A stretch of DNA of 64,000 nucleotides from the NCBI RefSeq assembly GCF_900101615.1, contig NZ_FMZX01000001.1, positions 62,001 to 126,000 on the forward strand, in the 5' to 3' direction. The stretch is from Belnapia rosea. GTDB taxonomy: Bacteria > Pseudomonadota > Alphaproteobacteria > Acetobacterales > Acetobacteraceae. Position 1 is the stretch's first letter; each line of letters begins with the position of its first letter. Shown piece after piece: positions 1 through 8,362 of the stretch. The translations under genes were made by a program, and so were the position numbers. The notes under the pieces were generated by a model. The model had not been told where the DNA came from. It made no database searches and saw nothing but the letters and a program-made list of their open reading frames with translations.

Positions 1-1
1 G

Positions 2-868
2 GTGGCGGCGCTGGAGCCGGCCGAGCGCGACATCGCCATGGTCTTCCAGAATTACGCGCTCTACCCGCATATGACGGTCGAGCAGAACATGGCCTATGGC
101 CTCAAGATCCGTGGCCTGCCTCGCGCGGAGATCACCCGCCGCGTCGCCGAGGCGGCCGGGCTGCTCGGCATCGAGGCGCTGCTGACGCGCCGGCCGCGCC
201 AGCTCTCGGGCGGGCAGCGCCAGCGCGTCGCCATGGGCCGCGCCATCGTGCGGGAGCCGAAGCTCTTCCTCTTCGATGAGCCGCTCTCCAACCTCGATGC
301 CAAGCTGCGCGTGCAGATGCGCGCCGAGATCCGCCGGCTGCAGCGCCGCCTCGGCGTCACCTCGCTCTTCGTCACCCATGACCAGATCGAGGCGATGACG
401 CTCGGCGACCGGCTGGTGGTGATGCATGCCGGCCATGCCGCGCAGATCGCGACGCCGATGGAGATCTGGGCGCGGCCGGCCGATACCTATGTGGCCGGCT
501 TCATCGGCAGCCCGGCGATGAATTTCCTCGATGGCACCCTCGCCGAGGGCGGCCATGCCGTCGCGCTGAAGGCCGGGCCGGTGCTGCGCTTCGCCGATGG
601 CCCGCGCGCGGGCGGGGAGGGCATGCCGCTCACCATCGGCATCCGGCCGGAGCATGTGGCGGTGGCGGAGGGCGGCCTCGACCTGCCGCTCGACCTCGTC
701 GAGCCGCTCGGCTCCGAGACCGTGCTGCATGGCCGGCTGCCGGGCGGCGAGGCGCTGGTGGTGAAGCTCGGCGGACCCGCGCCGGGCCAGTCCAGCCTGC
801 CGGTCGCCTTCCCCGCCGAGGCGCTGCACGTCTTCGATGGCGGCACCGGCAAGCGGCTTGACCCCTAG
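2..868 (+). CDS. ABC transporter ATP-binding protein, MalK/UgpC type (5' end missing)
   Basis: This is the C-terminal 288 residues of an importer ATPase whose start lies before the window. Family members are about 350-360 aa and begin with a Walker A loop, which is absent here. Visible motifs are the Q-loop [10 protein letters not shown] (Q16), the signature LSGGQRQR (68-75), Walker B LFLFDEP (88-94), the D-loop SNLDAKLR and the H-loop VTHDQIEAM. After about residue 150 comes a TOBE-like regulatory region with IGIRPEHV. The LSNLDAKLR sequence and the C-terminal extension point to the sugar/glycerol-phosphate/polyamine importer class. The substrate cannot be read because the permease and binding-protein genes are upstream. 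The first in-frame GTG at position 2 is not the real start. Confidence 0.93.
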   Translation: MAALEPAERDIAMVFQNYALYPHMTVEQNMAYGLKIRGLPRAEITRRVAEAAGLLGIEALLTRRPRQLSGGQRQRVAMGRAIVREPKLFLFDEPLSNLDAKLRVQMRAEIRRLQRRLGVTSLFVTHDQIEAMTLGDRLVVMHAGHAAQIATPMEIWARPADTYVAGFIGSPAMNFLDGTLAEGGHAVALKAGPVLRFADGPRAGGEGMPLTIGIRPEHVAVAEGGLDLPLDLVEPLGSETVLHGRLPGGEALVVKLGGPAPGQSSLPVAFPAEALHVFDGGTGKRLDP

Positions 869-886
869 CCTGCCGGGGCCAAGATG

Positions 887-917
887 ACCCCCAAGGGCAG
901 CAAAGCCCAACGGGGGT
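887..917 (+). terminator. Possible hairpin between ABC ATPase and Bug genes
   Basis: An outer stem ACCCCC/GGGGGT encloses an inner stem GGGC/GCCC with a short A-rich loop, and TTT follows. It lies 19 nt after the ATPase stop. Its last G run sits at ribosome-binding distance from the next ATG, so it could equally mask that site. It is weak as a Rho-independent terminator because the T run is short. Confidence 0.3.
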
Positions 918-924
918 TTCATCC

Positions 925-1893
925 ATGCATCGCCGCAGCCTGCTCGCCGCCGCCACCATCCTGCCTGCCGCCGCGGCGCGGGCACAACCGGCTTGGCCGA
1001 ACCAGCCGATCCGCCTGATCGTGCCCTTCGCGGCCGGCGGCCCGACCGACATCCCGGCGCGCCTCTTCGCCGAGGAGGTGTCGAAGCAGCTGCCGCAGCG
1101 CGTCGTCGTCGAGAACCGCACGGGCGCCGGCGTCGTCGTCGGGACGGAGGCGGTGGCCAGCGCGCCGAAGGATGGCCACACGCTGCTCTACAGCACCATC
1201 GCCCATTCGGTGCTGCGCCCGCTCTTCCCGCGCCTGCCCTTCGACCCGGTGGCGGATTTCCAGCCGGTCGCCCTGCTCGGCGTCATCCCGATGATCCTGC
1301 TGGTCAACAACGCCCTTCCGGCGAAGACCATGCAGGAGCTGGTCGCACTCTTCCGCGCCAAGCCCGGCGAGTACGACTACGGCAGCAGCGGCATCGGCGG
1401 CGCCGTGCACCTGGCGACGGAGCTGCTGCTGAAGCGCGCCGGCAACCTCCGGGTCAACCACATCCCCTATCGCGGCTCGGCCGCGGGCATGCCGGACCTG
1501 CTCTCGGGCCGGCTTGCGATGTTCATGGATGTCGCGGCCGGCGGCCTGACCTATGCCAGCCGCGGCGATGCCCGCGCCATCGGCATCTCCTCGGCCCAGC
1601 GTCTGCCCCAGGCGCCGGACATCCCGACCTTCGCCGAGGGCGGCGTCGCCAATGCCGAGAGCTATACCTGGCACATGGTCTTCGCGCCTGCCGGCACGCC
1701 GGCGCCCGTCGTGCAGGCGATCAACGCCGCCTTCAACAAGGCTGCGGCGGAGGAGAGCGTGCAGCGCCGCCTCACCGACCTCACCATGACGCTCAGGAGC
1801 GACAGCACGCCCGAGACCGCGACGCGCTGGCTCGCCGAGGAGATCGCCAAATGGGAGGCGATCATCAAGGACGCCGGCATCAAGGTGGATTAG
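925..1893 (+). CDS. Tripartite tricarboxylate transporter substrate-binding protein (Bug/TctC family)
   Basis: A 322-aa periplasmic solute receptor. It has a signal peptide, MHRRSLLAAATILPAAAARA, with likely cleavage after residue 20. The Bug opening then follows (IRLIVPFAAGGPTD, near 30-43), as does the family YGSSGIGG segment near residue 153. Such proteins bind carboxylates or similar small anions and normally hand them to TctA/TctB membrane proteins. No tctA or tctB is in the window, so this is an orphan receptor, as is common in Acetobacteraceae and Burkholderiales. The ATG is preceded by a GGGGG run at suitable spacing. Its TAG overlaps the stop of the convergent ABC binding-protein gene by a few bases. 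The ligand is unknown. Confidence 0.92.
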   Translation: MHRRSLLAAATILPAAAARAQPAWPNQPIRLIVPFAAGGPTDIPARLFAEEVSKQLPQRVVVENRTGAGVVVGTEAVASAPKDGHTLLYSTIAHSVLRPLFPRLPFDPVADFQPVALLGVIPMILLVNNALPAKTMQELVALFRAKPGEYDYGSSGIGGAVHLATELLLKRAGNLRVNHIPYRGSAAGMPDLLSGRLAMFMDVAAGGLTYASRGDARAIGISSAQRLPQAPDIPTFAEGGVANAESYTWHMVFAPAGTPAPVVQAINAAFNKAAAEESVQRRLTDLTMTLRSDSTPETATRWLAEEIAKWEAIIKDAGIKVD

Positions 1894-3125
1894 CCGGGGG
1901 CGCTCATCACCGGCCGGAGCGGCGCCACCGCCGCCTCGGCCGGAGCCACGGTCACCAGCTTGCCGCCCTGCCACTGCGCGAGAAAGGGGCGGGCGCGGAG
2001 GTTCTGGCCCTTCTCGTCGAAGCGGGCGCCCCAGCCATTGGGCGTCGTCCCCTCCGCCACATCGGTCGCCAGCAGCGCCGCGCGCAGCTTGTCGCGCTCG
2101 AGCCCGGCGGCGCGCTGCACCGCATCCAGCACCAGCCGCGCGCCGACGTAATTCGCCAGCGAATGGCCGGAGCGCGGGTCGCTGCCATAGCGCCGCTTGT
2201 ACAGCTCGGCGAAGCCCTGGGCGCCTGGCGCCAGCGCCTCGTTCACCGCGAATTGCGGGAAGTCCACATCCAGCGTGCCGTCGAATTCGGGGCCGATCGA
2301 GCGCGCCGTATCCGTCAGGCTGTAGCCTGCGCCGGCGCCGATCACCATGCGCGGCCGCCACCCCGCCTCCTTCATGCCGCGATAGAACAGCACGATGTCG
2401 TTCTGGTAGCCTGTGTGCAGCACCACATCGGCGCCGACCGCACGCAGCCGCTGCAGCAGGGGCGAGAGATCGACGCTGCGCGCCGGATAGGCGATGCGCT
2501 CCACTTGGTTCAGCCCGCGCGCCTTCAACTGCGCCTCCTGCGCGCCGCTCACCGCCTGGCCGTAGGTGCCTTCCTCATGCAGGATGGCGATGCGCAGCAC
2601 CTCGGGCGGCGTGGACCAGGCGGCGGCCAGCGCATCCGGGATGACGGCCACCGAATCGCGGGCGAAATCGCTGGCGCGAGGGCAGAGCCGGAACAGGGTG
2701 CGGAAGCCGCGCTCGGTGATGGTGTCGGCAATGGCGCCAAGCTCGAAATAGGGGAAGCCAAGCAGCTCCGCCGCCTGGCTCGCAGCGAAGCCGAGATGCG
2801 AGGCACAGGTGCCGAAGCAGGCCGCCACCTTCTCCACCCCCTGCAGGCGGCGCAGCTCGGACACGGCCTGGTCCGCACCGGCGGCATCTCCCTTCACCAG
2901 CCGGATCGGCCGTGCCAGCAGCCCGCCGGCCGCGTTGCGTTCCTCCGCCGCCAGTTCCAGCCCGCGGAAGCTCTCATCGCCGAGCAGGGCCAGGCTGCCG
3001 GTGAGGGGGAACAGGGCGCCGAGCCGGAGCTCATTGGCGGGCGGCGCGCCCTGCGCCCATCCCGGCCGCGGCGCGGCGAGGGCGGCGAGGCCGCCAAGCA
3101 GCGGGCGACGGGCGATCCTCGGCAT
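1890..3125 (-). CDS. ABC transporter substrate-binding protein, branched-chain amino acid/urea type
   Basis: A 411-aa periplasmic binding protein of the Peripla_BP_6 (LivJ/UrtA-like) class. The N-terminus, MPRIARRPLLGGLAALAAPRP, is a twin-arginine-like signal. The mature part opens with LRLGALFPLTGSLALLGDES, and the ELGAIADTITERGF, AYPARSVDLSPLLQRL and VVLHTGYQNDIVLFYRG regions match the two-lobed fold. The start was chosen at the second of two in-frame ATGs (ATG-TTG-ATG), because a GAGAGG ribosome site directly abuts the first ATG and lies 6 nt from the second. A much longer upstream open frame exists but runs antisense through the next gene. No cognate permease or ATPase genes are adjacent. 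It converges on the Bug gene with overlapping stops. Confidence 0.9.
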   Translation of the reverse strand: MPRIARRPLLGGLAALAAPRPGWAQGAPPANELRLGALFPLTGSLALLGDESFRGLELAAEERNAAGGLLARPIRLVKGDAAGADQAVSELRRLQGVEKVAACFGTCASHLGFAASQAAELLGFPYFELGAIADTITERGFRTLFRLCPRASDFARDSVAVIPDALAAAWSTPPEVLRIAILHEEGTYGQAVSGAQEAQLKARGLNQVERIAYPARSVDLSPLLQRLRAVGADVVLHTGYQNDIVLFYRGMKEAGWRPRMVIGAGAGYSLTDTARSIGPEFDGTLDVDFPQFAVNEALAPGAQGFAELYKRRYGSDPRSGHSLANYVGARLVLDAVQRAAGLERDKLRAALLATDVAEGTTPNGWGARFDEKGQNLRARPFLAQWQGGKLVTVAPAEAAVAPLRPVMSAPG

Positions 3126-3263
3126 CAACATCCTCTCGCGGCAGGCGCGCGGGCGATTCATCGCATGCCCCGCTATCCTGGCAAGGCCTCCCTTGGCGGA
3201 GCGCCCGCTTGACGCCGCGCCATGCCGCGCGGAAACCTCGCGGCAACTCCGGGAGAGACCGCC

Positions 3264-4271
3264 ATGGCCACCTTGCCCCAGTCGATGACCGCGATCACCC
3301 ATGGCGATGGCGGCCCGCCCGAGGTGCTCGTCCCCGCATCCGCCCCGGTGCCGCAGCCGAAGGCGGATGAGGTGCTGATCCGCGTCCTGGCGACCGGCGT
3401 CAACCGCCCGGATGTCGCCCAGCGCCAGGGCAGCTACCCGCCACCGCCCGGCGCCAGCCCGCTGATCGGCCTCGAGGCCGCCGGCGAGGTGGTCGCCACC
3501 GGCGCCGAGGTCTCCGCCTGGAAGGTGGGGGACCGGGTCTGCGCCCTGACCAATGGCGGCGCCTATGCCGAGTACTGCACCGCCCCCGCCAGCCAGTGCC
3601 TGCCCTGGCCGCGGGGGTTCGACGCCATCCGCGCCGCCGCCCTGCCGGAGACCTTCTTCACCGTCTGGGCGAACCTCTTCGGCCATGGCCGGCTGGCCGC
3701 CGGCGAGACGGTGCTGGTCCATGGCGGCAGCAGCGGCATCGGCGTCACCGCCATCCAGCTTGCCAAGGCCTTCGGCGCGACGGTGATCGCCACCGCCGGC
3801 AGCGCGGAGAAGTGCAAGGCCTGCTTCGACCTCGGCGCCGACCATGCCATCGACTACCGCGCCCAGGATTTCGTCGAGGAGGTGAAGCGCGCGACGGGCG
3901 GCAAGCTCGCCAATGTCGTGCTCGACATGGTGGGCGCCGACTACTTCAACCGGAACCTGAAGTGCCTCGCCATGGATGGGCGCCTCGTCATTATCGCCTT
4001 CCTCGGCGGATTCGAGGTGCCGAAGGCCGACCTGCGCCCGATCATGACCCGGCGCCTCACCGTCACCGGCAGCACCATGCGGCCGCGCACCACGGCGCAG
4101 AAGGCGGAGATCGCCGCGGCGCTGCGCGAGAAGGTCTGGCCGATGCTGGATGCCGGCAAGGTGGCGCCGCCGATCCACAAGGTCTTCCCGCTGGCCGAGG
4201 CCGCCGCGGCGCATGCGCTGATGGAGAGCAGCACGCATATCGGCAAGATCATGCTGAAGGTCGCCGATTGA
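3264..4271 (+). CDS. NAD(P)H:quinone oxidoreductase, PIG3-like zinc-free MDR
   Basis: A 335-aa member of the medium-chain reductase superfamily. RQGSYPPPPGASPLIGLEAA (near residue 53) is characteristic of the PIG3/quinone reductase branch. The cofactor site is VLVHGGSSGIGVTAIQLAKA, and no structural-zinc cysteine set is present. It probably reduces quinones or activated enones in the cytoplasm using NADPH. The ATG at 3264 was chosen over an in-frame ATG 42 nt upstream because GGGAGAG sits 7 nt before it and family members begin near this point. It diverges from the ABC binding-protein gene and is followed after 31 nt by the EamA gene. The exact substrate cannot be deduced. Confidence 0.92.
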   Translation: MATLPQSMTAITHGDGGPPEVLVPASAPVPQPKADEVLIRVLATGVNRPDVAQRQGSYPPPPGASPLIGLEAAGEVVATGAEVSAWKVGDRVCALTNGGAYAEYCTAPASQCLPWPRGFDAIRAAALPETFFTVWANLFGHGRLAAGETVLVHGGSSGIGVTAIQLAKAFGATVIATAGSAEKCKACFDLGADHAIDYRAQDFVEEVKRATGGKLANVVLDMVGADYFNRNLKCLAMDGRLVIIAFLGGFEVPKADLRPIMTRRLTVTGSTMRPRTTAQKAEIAAALREKVWPMLDAGKVAPPIHKVFPLAEAAAAHALMESSTHIGKIMLKVAD

Positions 4272-4302
4272 GCAGGCTCCTGGGCCCCGCCGGGGGCCGG
4301 CC

Positions 4303-5220
4303 ATGGCGGGGCGGGCGGTGAGCGCCGCCGCCAACCCCGCGCCGCCCATGGCGACCCGGCTGCAGGGGCTTCGCTACCTCGCCGTCTCGGTGGTGCTGTT
4401 CGGCGGGGTCTGGCCGATCACCAAGGTGGCGCTCGCCCATGCGACGCCGCTCTGGTTCGCGCTGAACCGCTGCGTCATGGCGGGGGCGGTGACGGCGCTG
4501 CTGCTGGCGGCGCTTGGGCGGCTGCGCTGGCCGGTGCGGGGCGACTGGCCCTGCATCCTGGCGATCGGCCTGCTGCAGCTCGGCGGCTTCTTCGCACTGA
4601 CCCATATCGCCCTGTCCTGGGTGCCCGCCGGGCGCATGGCGATCCTCACCAATGTCACCGTCTTCTGGCTGATCCCGCTCTCGGTCTGGGTGCTGGGCGA
4701 GCGTGTCTCGCGGATGCAATGGCTGGCGGCGGCGGTCGGCCTTGTGGGCGTCGGCATCCTGATGCAGCCCTGGACGATGCTGGGCGCGGCCGGCTCGCTC
4801 GACGCGCTGCCGGGCTATGCCATGCTGCTGGCCTCCAGCCTCGCCTGGAGCATCGCCATCCTCGTCACGCGCCGCCTGCCGCCGCGCCGGCCGGTGCTCG
4901 ACCTCCTGCCCTGGTGCTTCGGCGTGGCGACGCTGCTGGTCCTGCCGCTCGCCCTGCTGCGGGAGCCGGGGGGTGGCATCGAGGGTCCCTCCTGGCCCCA
5001 TGCCGCCTTCGTCGGCGCCGTCGCCGCGCCGATCGGCACCTGGTCCACCATCGAGGCGGGGCGGCGCCTCTCCGGCATCCTGGCCTCGGTCGGCTTCCTC
5101 GTCGTACCGGCGCTCGGCGTCCTTATTTCGAACCTCTGGCTGGGCGAGGCGCTGGGATGGGATGTGCTGGCCGGTGGCGGACTGATCGCGGTCAGCGTGG
5201 TATTGGCCGCAAGAGGCTAG
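4303..5220 (+). CDS. EamA/DMT-family transporter
   Basis: A 305-aa polytopic membrane protein with about ten hydrophobic segments arranged as two EamA repeats. The repeats begin near FGGVWPITKVALAH and near LASSLAWSIAILVTRRL. The motif IALSWVPAGRMAILTNV closes the first half, and IGTWSTIEAGRRLSGILAS lies in the second half. DMT members mostly export metabolites or amino acids. The ATG at 4303 gives a 15-residue Ala/Pro-rich leader. An in-frame ATG at 4348 (MATRLQG) is equally plausible, and neither has a strong ribosome site. The alpha/beta hydrolase gene starts 13 nt after the stop, so the two are likely co-transcribed. Confidence 0.9.
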   Translation: MAGRAVSAAANPAPPMATRLQGLRYLAVSVVLFGGVWPITKVALAHATPLWFALNRCVMAGAVTALLLAALGRLRWPVRGDWPCILAIGLLQLGGFFALTHIALSWVPAGRMAILTNVTVFWLIPLSVWVLGERVSRMQWLAAAVGLVGVGILMQPWTMLGAAGSLDALPGYAMLLASSLAWSIAILVTRRLPPRRPVLDLLPWCFGVATLLVLPLALLREPGGGIEGPSWPHAAFVGAVAAPIGTWSTIEAGRRLSGILASVGFLVVPALGVLISNLWLGEALGWDVLAGGGLIAVSVVLAARG

Positions 5221-5233
5221 GGAAGGAGGGCGG

Positions 5234-5992
5234 ATGCGCCTCAATCTGGTGGAAGCAGGCGACGGGCCGCCCGTGATCCTGCTGCACGGGCTGTTCGGCG
5301 CGGCGCAGAACTGGGGGGCGGTGCAGCGGCACCTGTCGGCACGGCACCGCGTCCTCGCCCTCGACCTCCGCAACCACGGCGCCTCCCGCCGCGCCGCCGC
5401 GATGGACTATCCGGCGATGGCCCAGGATGTGGCGGAGACGATGCAGGCCATGGGCGCGGCACCGGCCGCGGTCATCGGCCATTCGATGGGCGGCAAGGTG
5501 GCGATGGCCCTGGCGTTGACGGCGCCGCAGCACGTCTCCCGCCTTGTCGTCGTCGATATCGCGCCGGTCACCTATCCGCCGGCGCTGCGTGCCTATGTCG
5601 AGGCGATGCAGGCGGTCCCGCTGCAGTCGGGCCTGACGCGGCGCGATGCGGATGCCGCCCTCGCCGCGGCCATCCCGGAGGCGAGTATCCGCGCCTTCCT
5701 CGTGCAGAATCTCCGCATGCAGGACGACCCGCCGAGCTGGCGCCTCGGCCTCGCCGAGATCGGCGCGGCGATGCCGGTGATCGAGTCCTTCCCCGAGCTG
5801 CCGGGCCGCTATGAGGGACAGACCCTCGTCATCAACGGCGAGCGCTCGGGCTATATCCGGCCCGAGTCCCACCCGCGCTTCCAGGCGCTGTTCCCGGCCG
5901 CGCGCTTCGCCACGGTGCCCGGCGTCGGCCATTGGGTGCATGCCGAGAACCCGTCCGGCTTCCTCGGGCTGGTCGATCCCTTCCTCGACTGA
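5234..5992 (+). CDS. Alpha/beta-fold hydrolase, YbfF-like esterase
   Basis: A 252-aa soluble hydrolase. The oxyanion-hole segment LLHGLFGAAQNW (17-27), the DLRNHGAS strand-turn, the nucleophile elbow GHSMGG (Ser84) and the histidine loop GVGHWVHAENP near the C-terminus are all visible, and the acid follows LVINGERSGY. This layout matches YbfF/abhydrolase-11 esterases that hydrolyse small acyl esters or acyl-CoA. GGAAGGAGG lies just upstream of the ATG. The next gene encodes an acyl-CoA synthetase, so a role in acyl-group metabolism is possible, but this is inference from position only. Confidence 0.9.
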   Translation: MRLNLVEAGDGPPVILLHGLFGAAQNWGAVQRHLSARHRVLALDLRNHGASRRAAAMDYPAMAQDVAETMQAMGAAPAAVIGHSMGGKVAMALALTAPQHVSRLVVVDIAPVTYPPALRAYVEAMQAVPLQSGLTRRDADAALAAAIPEASIRAFLVQNLRMQDDPPSWRLGLAEIGAAMPVIESFPELPGRYEGQTLVINGERSGYIRPESHPRFQALFPAARFATVPGVGHWVHAENPSGFLGLVDPFLD

Positions 5993-6052
5993 GACCTCCC
6001 TGCCAGGCCGTCCGGCGGTATGCTGGGACGGTCCGAGGGAGCCCGCACCACC

Positions 6053-7654
6053 ATGAACCAGATGACCGGCCTGCCCGTCTCCCGCCGGGTGATGAACCTG
6101 GCCGGCTTCCTGGCCCAGACCGCCCGGCGCCTGCCGGACCACCTGGCGATCGCCTGGGGCGACAGGCGCTGGAGCTGGCGCGAATTCGAGGGGCGCTGCG
6201 CGGCGCTGGCGGCTTCGCTCACCGCCCATGGCATCGGCAAGGGCGACCGCATCCTCGTCCATGCGCGGAACGGCAACGAGCTGCTGGAGACGATGTTCGC
6301 CGCCTTCCGCCTCGGCGCCGTCTGGGTGCCGACCAATGTCCGGCTGGTGCCGGAGGAGGTGGCCTTCCTCGCCGAGGCCTCCGGCGCCCGCGCCTTCCTC
6401 TGCCAGTCCGTCTTTCCCGGCCATGCCGCCGCCGTGGCCGCCGTGCTGCCCGATCTGCGCCTGCTGGCCAGCATCGGCGAGGCCGGCTTCGGCCAGGCGA
6501 CGCATGAGGGGCTGATCGCGGCGGGGCAGGGGCGGCCGAGTCCCGTCGCCACGGTCGAGTATGACGAGCCCTGCTGGTTCTTCTTCACCTCCGGCACCAC
6601 CGGCCGGCCCAAGGCGGCGGTGCTGACGCATGGCCAGATGGGTTTCGTCATCACCAACCATCTCGCCGACCTGCTGCCCGGCACGACGGAGGCGGATGCC
6701 TCGCTCGTCGTCGCGCCGCTCTCCCATGGCGCCGGCATCCATTGGCTGACCCAGGTGGCGCGCGGCGCCGCCAGCATCCTGATGCCCGGCGAGCGCTTCG
6801 ATGCCGCCGAGGCCTGGCGCCTGGTCGAGGCCCACCGGGTCAGCAACATGTTCACCGTGCCCACCATCCTGAAGATGCTGGTCGAGCATCCGGCGGTCGA
6901 TGCGCATGACCATGCCTCGCTGCGCCATGTCATCTATGCCGGCGCGCCGATGTACCGCGAGGACCAGAAGCACGCCCTCCGCAAGCTGGGCCGCGTCCTC
7001 GTGCAGTATTTCGGCCTGGGCGAGGTGACCGGCAACATCACCGTCCTGCCGCCCGCCCTGCACGAGCCGGATGACGGCCCCCATGCCCGCAGCGGCACCT
7101 GCGGCTATGCGCGCACGGGGATGGAGATCGAGATCCAGGACGAGCAGGGCGGCGCGCTGCCGCCCGGCGCCCAGGGCGAGATCTGCGTCTCCGGCCCTGC
7201 CGTCTTCGCCGGCTACTGGAACAACCCCGAGGCCAATGCCAAGGCCTTCCGCAACGGCTGGTTCCGCACCGGCGACCTCGGCCACATGGATGCGGAAGGC
7301 TTCCTCACCATCACCGGCCGCGCCTCCGACATGTACATCTCCGGCGGCTCCAACGTGTATCCGCGCGAGGTCGAGGAGGTGATCCTGCAATATCCCGGCA
7401 TCGCCGAGGTCGCCGTGGTCGGCGTGCCCGACCGGCACTGGGGCGAGATCGGCATTGCCGTCATCGTCCCCCGCGCCGGCGCGGCGGTGGACGAGGCCGG
7501 TCTGCTCGCCTGGCTCGACGGCCGCGTCGCCCGCTACAAGCTGCCGCGCCGCGTCTTCGTCTGGGAGGCGCTGCCGCGCTCCGGCTACGGCAAGATCACC
7601 AAGGCGATGGTGCGGGCGGAGATGGAGGCGCGCGGCCTGCTGCCCCCTGCCTGA
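6053..7654 (+). CDS. AMP-dependent acyl-CoA synthetase/ligase
   Basis: A 533-aa adenylate-forming enzyme that activates a carboxylic acid to its acyl-AMP and then to its CoA thioester. Motifs are the P-loop FFFTSGTTGRPKAAVLTH (near 180), YFGLGEVTGN, GWFRTGDLGH and the hinge GGSNVYPREVEEV. The catalytic lysine is in YGKITKAM near the C-terminus. The ATG at 6053 gives the usual family N-terminus with a substrate-side domain starting at FLAQTARRLPDHLAI. An in-frame ATG at 6020 is possible but lacks a ribosome site, whereas GAGGGA lies 12 nt upstream of 6053. It is the last gene of the forward run and converges on hpf with a 20-nt gap. The acid substrate is undetermined, with a medium-chain or aromatic acid most likely. 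Confidence 0.92.
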   Translation: MNQMTGLPVSRRVMNLAGFLAQTARRLPDHLAIAWGDRRWSWREFEGRCAALAASLTAHGIGKGDRILVHARNGNELLETMFAAFRLGAVWVPTNVRLVPEEVAFLAEASGARAFLCQSVFPGHAAAVAAVLPDLRLLASIGEAGFGQATHEGLIAAGQGRPSPVATVEYDEPCWFFFTSGTTGRPKAAVLTHGQMGFVITNHLADLLPGTTEADASLVVAPLSHGAGIHWLTQVARGAASILMPGERFDAAEAWRLVEAHRVSNMFTVPTILKMLVEHPAVDAHDHASLRHVIYAGAPMYREDQKHALRKLGRVLVQYFGLGEVTGNITVLPPALHEPDDGPHARSGTCGYARTGMEIEIQDEQGGALPPGAQGEICVSGPAVFAGYWNNPEANAKAFRNGWFRTGDLGHMDAEGFLTITGRASDMYISGGSNVYPREVEEVILQYPGIAEVAVVGVPDRHWGEIGIAVIVPRAGAAVDEAGLLAWLDGRVARYKLPRRVFVWEALPRSGYGKITKAMVRAEMEARGLLPPA

Positions 7655-7674
7655 CCCGCACCACCGCGCCCGGC

Positions 7675-8286
7675 TCAGCCGGGCTGGGTGTCGATCCAGC
7701 CGACGCAGCCATCCGGCCGGCGATAGACCACGGCCAGCGCGCCCGAGCCGCTGTTGCGGAACATCAGCACCGGCTGCTGGGTGAGGTCGAGCCGCATCAC
7801 CGCCTCGCTGACCGTGAGGCGGGCGATGTCGGTCGGCTGCTCGGCGATGATCGGGCTGTGCTCGCCGCGGACCTCCTCCTCCTCGGCCCCGGCGGCGTCG
7901 CTCTCCGCCTCCTCCGGCTCGGCCTGCAGCACGTATTGGGTCGCCGCTTCGCCCGGCCTGTCCTCGGCCATGCTCCGGGCGTGGTCGTTCACCCGGCGGC
8001 GATAGCGGCGAAGGCGCTTGGCCACATGCTCGGCCGCCATTTCGAAGGCCTTGTGGGCATCCACCCCGGCGCCTTCGCCCCGCATGAAGAGGTTGCGGCC
8101 GGCCTTCAGGTTGATGTCGCAGGCGAAGAAGGCCCCCATCCGGCCCTTCGCGTCGCGGCGGAAGGTGACGTTCGCTTCCAGCGCGTGGTCGAAATACTTG
8201 CGGGCAATGGTCGCCAGCCCTTCCCGGACATGCGCCTTCAGCGCCTCCCCGGTCTCGACCTGCTTGCCTGCGACGGTGATGTGCAT
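7675..8286 (-). CDS. hpf: Ribosome hibernation-promoting factor, long form
   Basis: A 203-aa HPF/RaiA protein that pairs idle 70S ribosomes into inactive dimers. The N-terminal S30AE domain starts MHITVAGKQVETGEALKAH. A variable acidic linker (about 113-140, rich in E, A and D) follows, then the C-terminal dimerisation domain with RLTVSEAVMRLDLTQQPVLM and the final aromatic strand CVGWIDT. The start is fixed by AAGGAGG 8 nt before the ATG. It is the last gene of the rnd-lptCAB-rpoN-hpf block. In many alphaproteobacteria ptsN comes next, but here the neighbour is a convergent acyl-CoA synthetase. Confidence 0.95.
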   Translation of the reverse strand: MHITVAGKQVETGEALKAHVREGLATIARKYFDHALEANVTFRRDAKGRMGAFFACDINLKAGRNLFMRGEGAGVDAHKAFEMAAEHVAKRLRRYRRRVNDHARSMAEDRPGEAATQYVLQAEPEEAESDAAGAEEEEVRGEHSPIIAEQPTDIARLTVSEAVMRLDLTQQPVLMFRNSGSGALAVVYRRPDGCVGWIDTQPG

Positions 8287-8362
8287 GTGGACAGACCTCC
8301 TTCCGTGTGCGGAAGGGCTGCCCGGCATGCGCCGGGGGCGCGGGATGCGCCCCGCGGCAGGA

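Noticed and set aside
3126-4349. Upstream extension of the ABC binding-protein frame to 819 aa
   Set aside because: The extra part is antisense to the quinone oxidoreductase gene and lies before a clear signal peptide with its own ribosome site.
5192-7438. Long minus-strand open frame under the hydrolase and synthetase genes
   Set aside because: No start context, no domain, and two clear forward genes occupy the same DNA.
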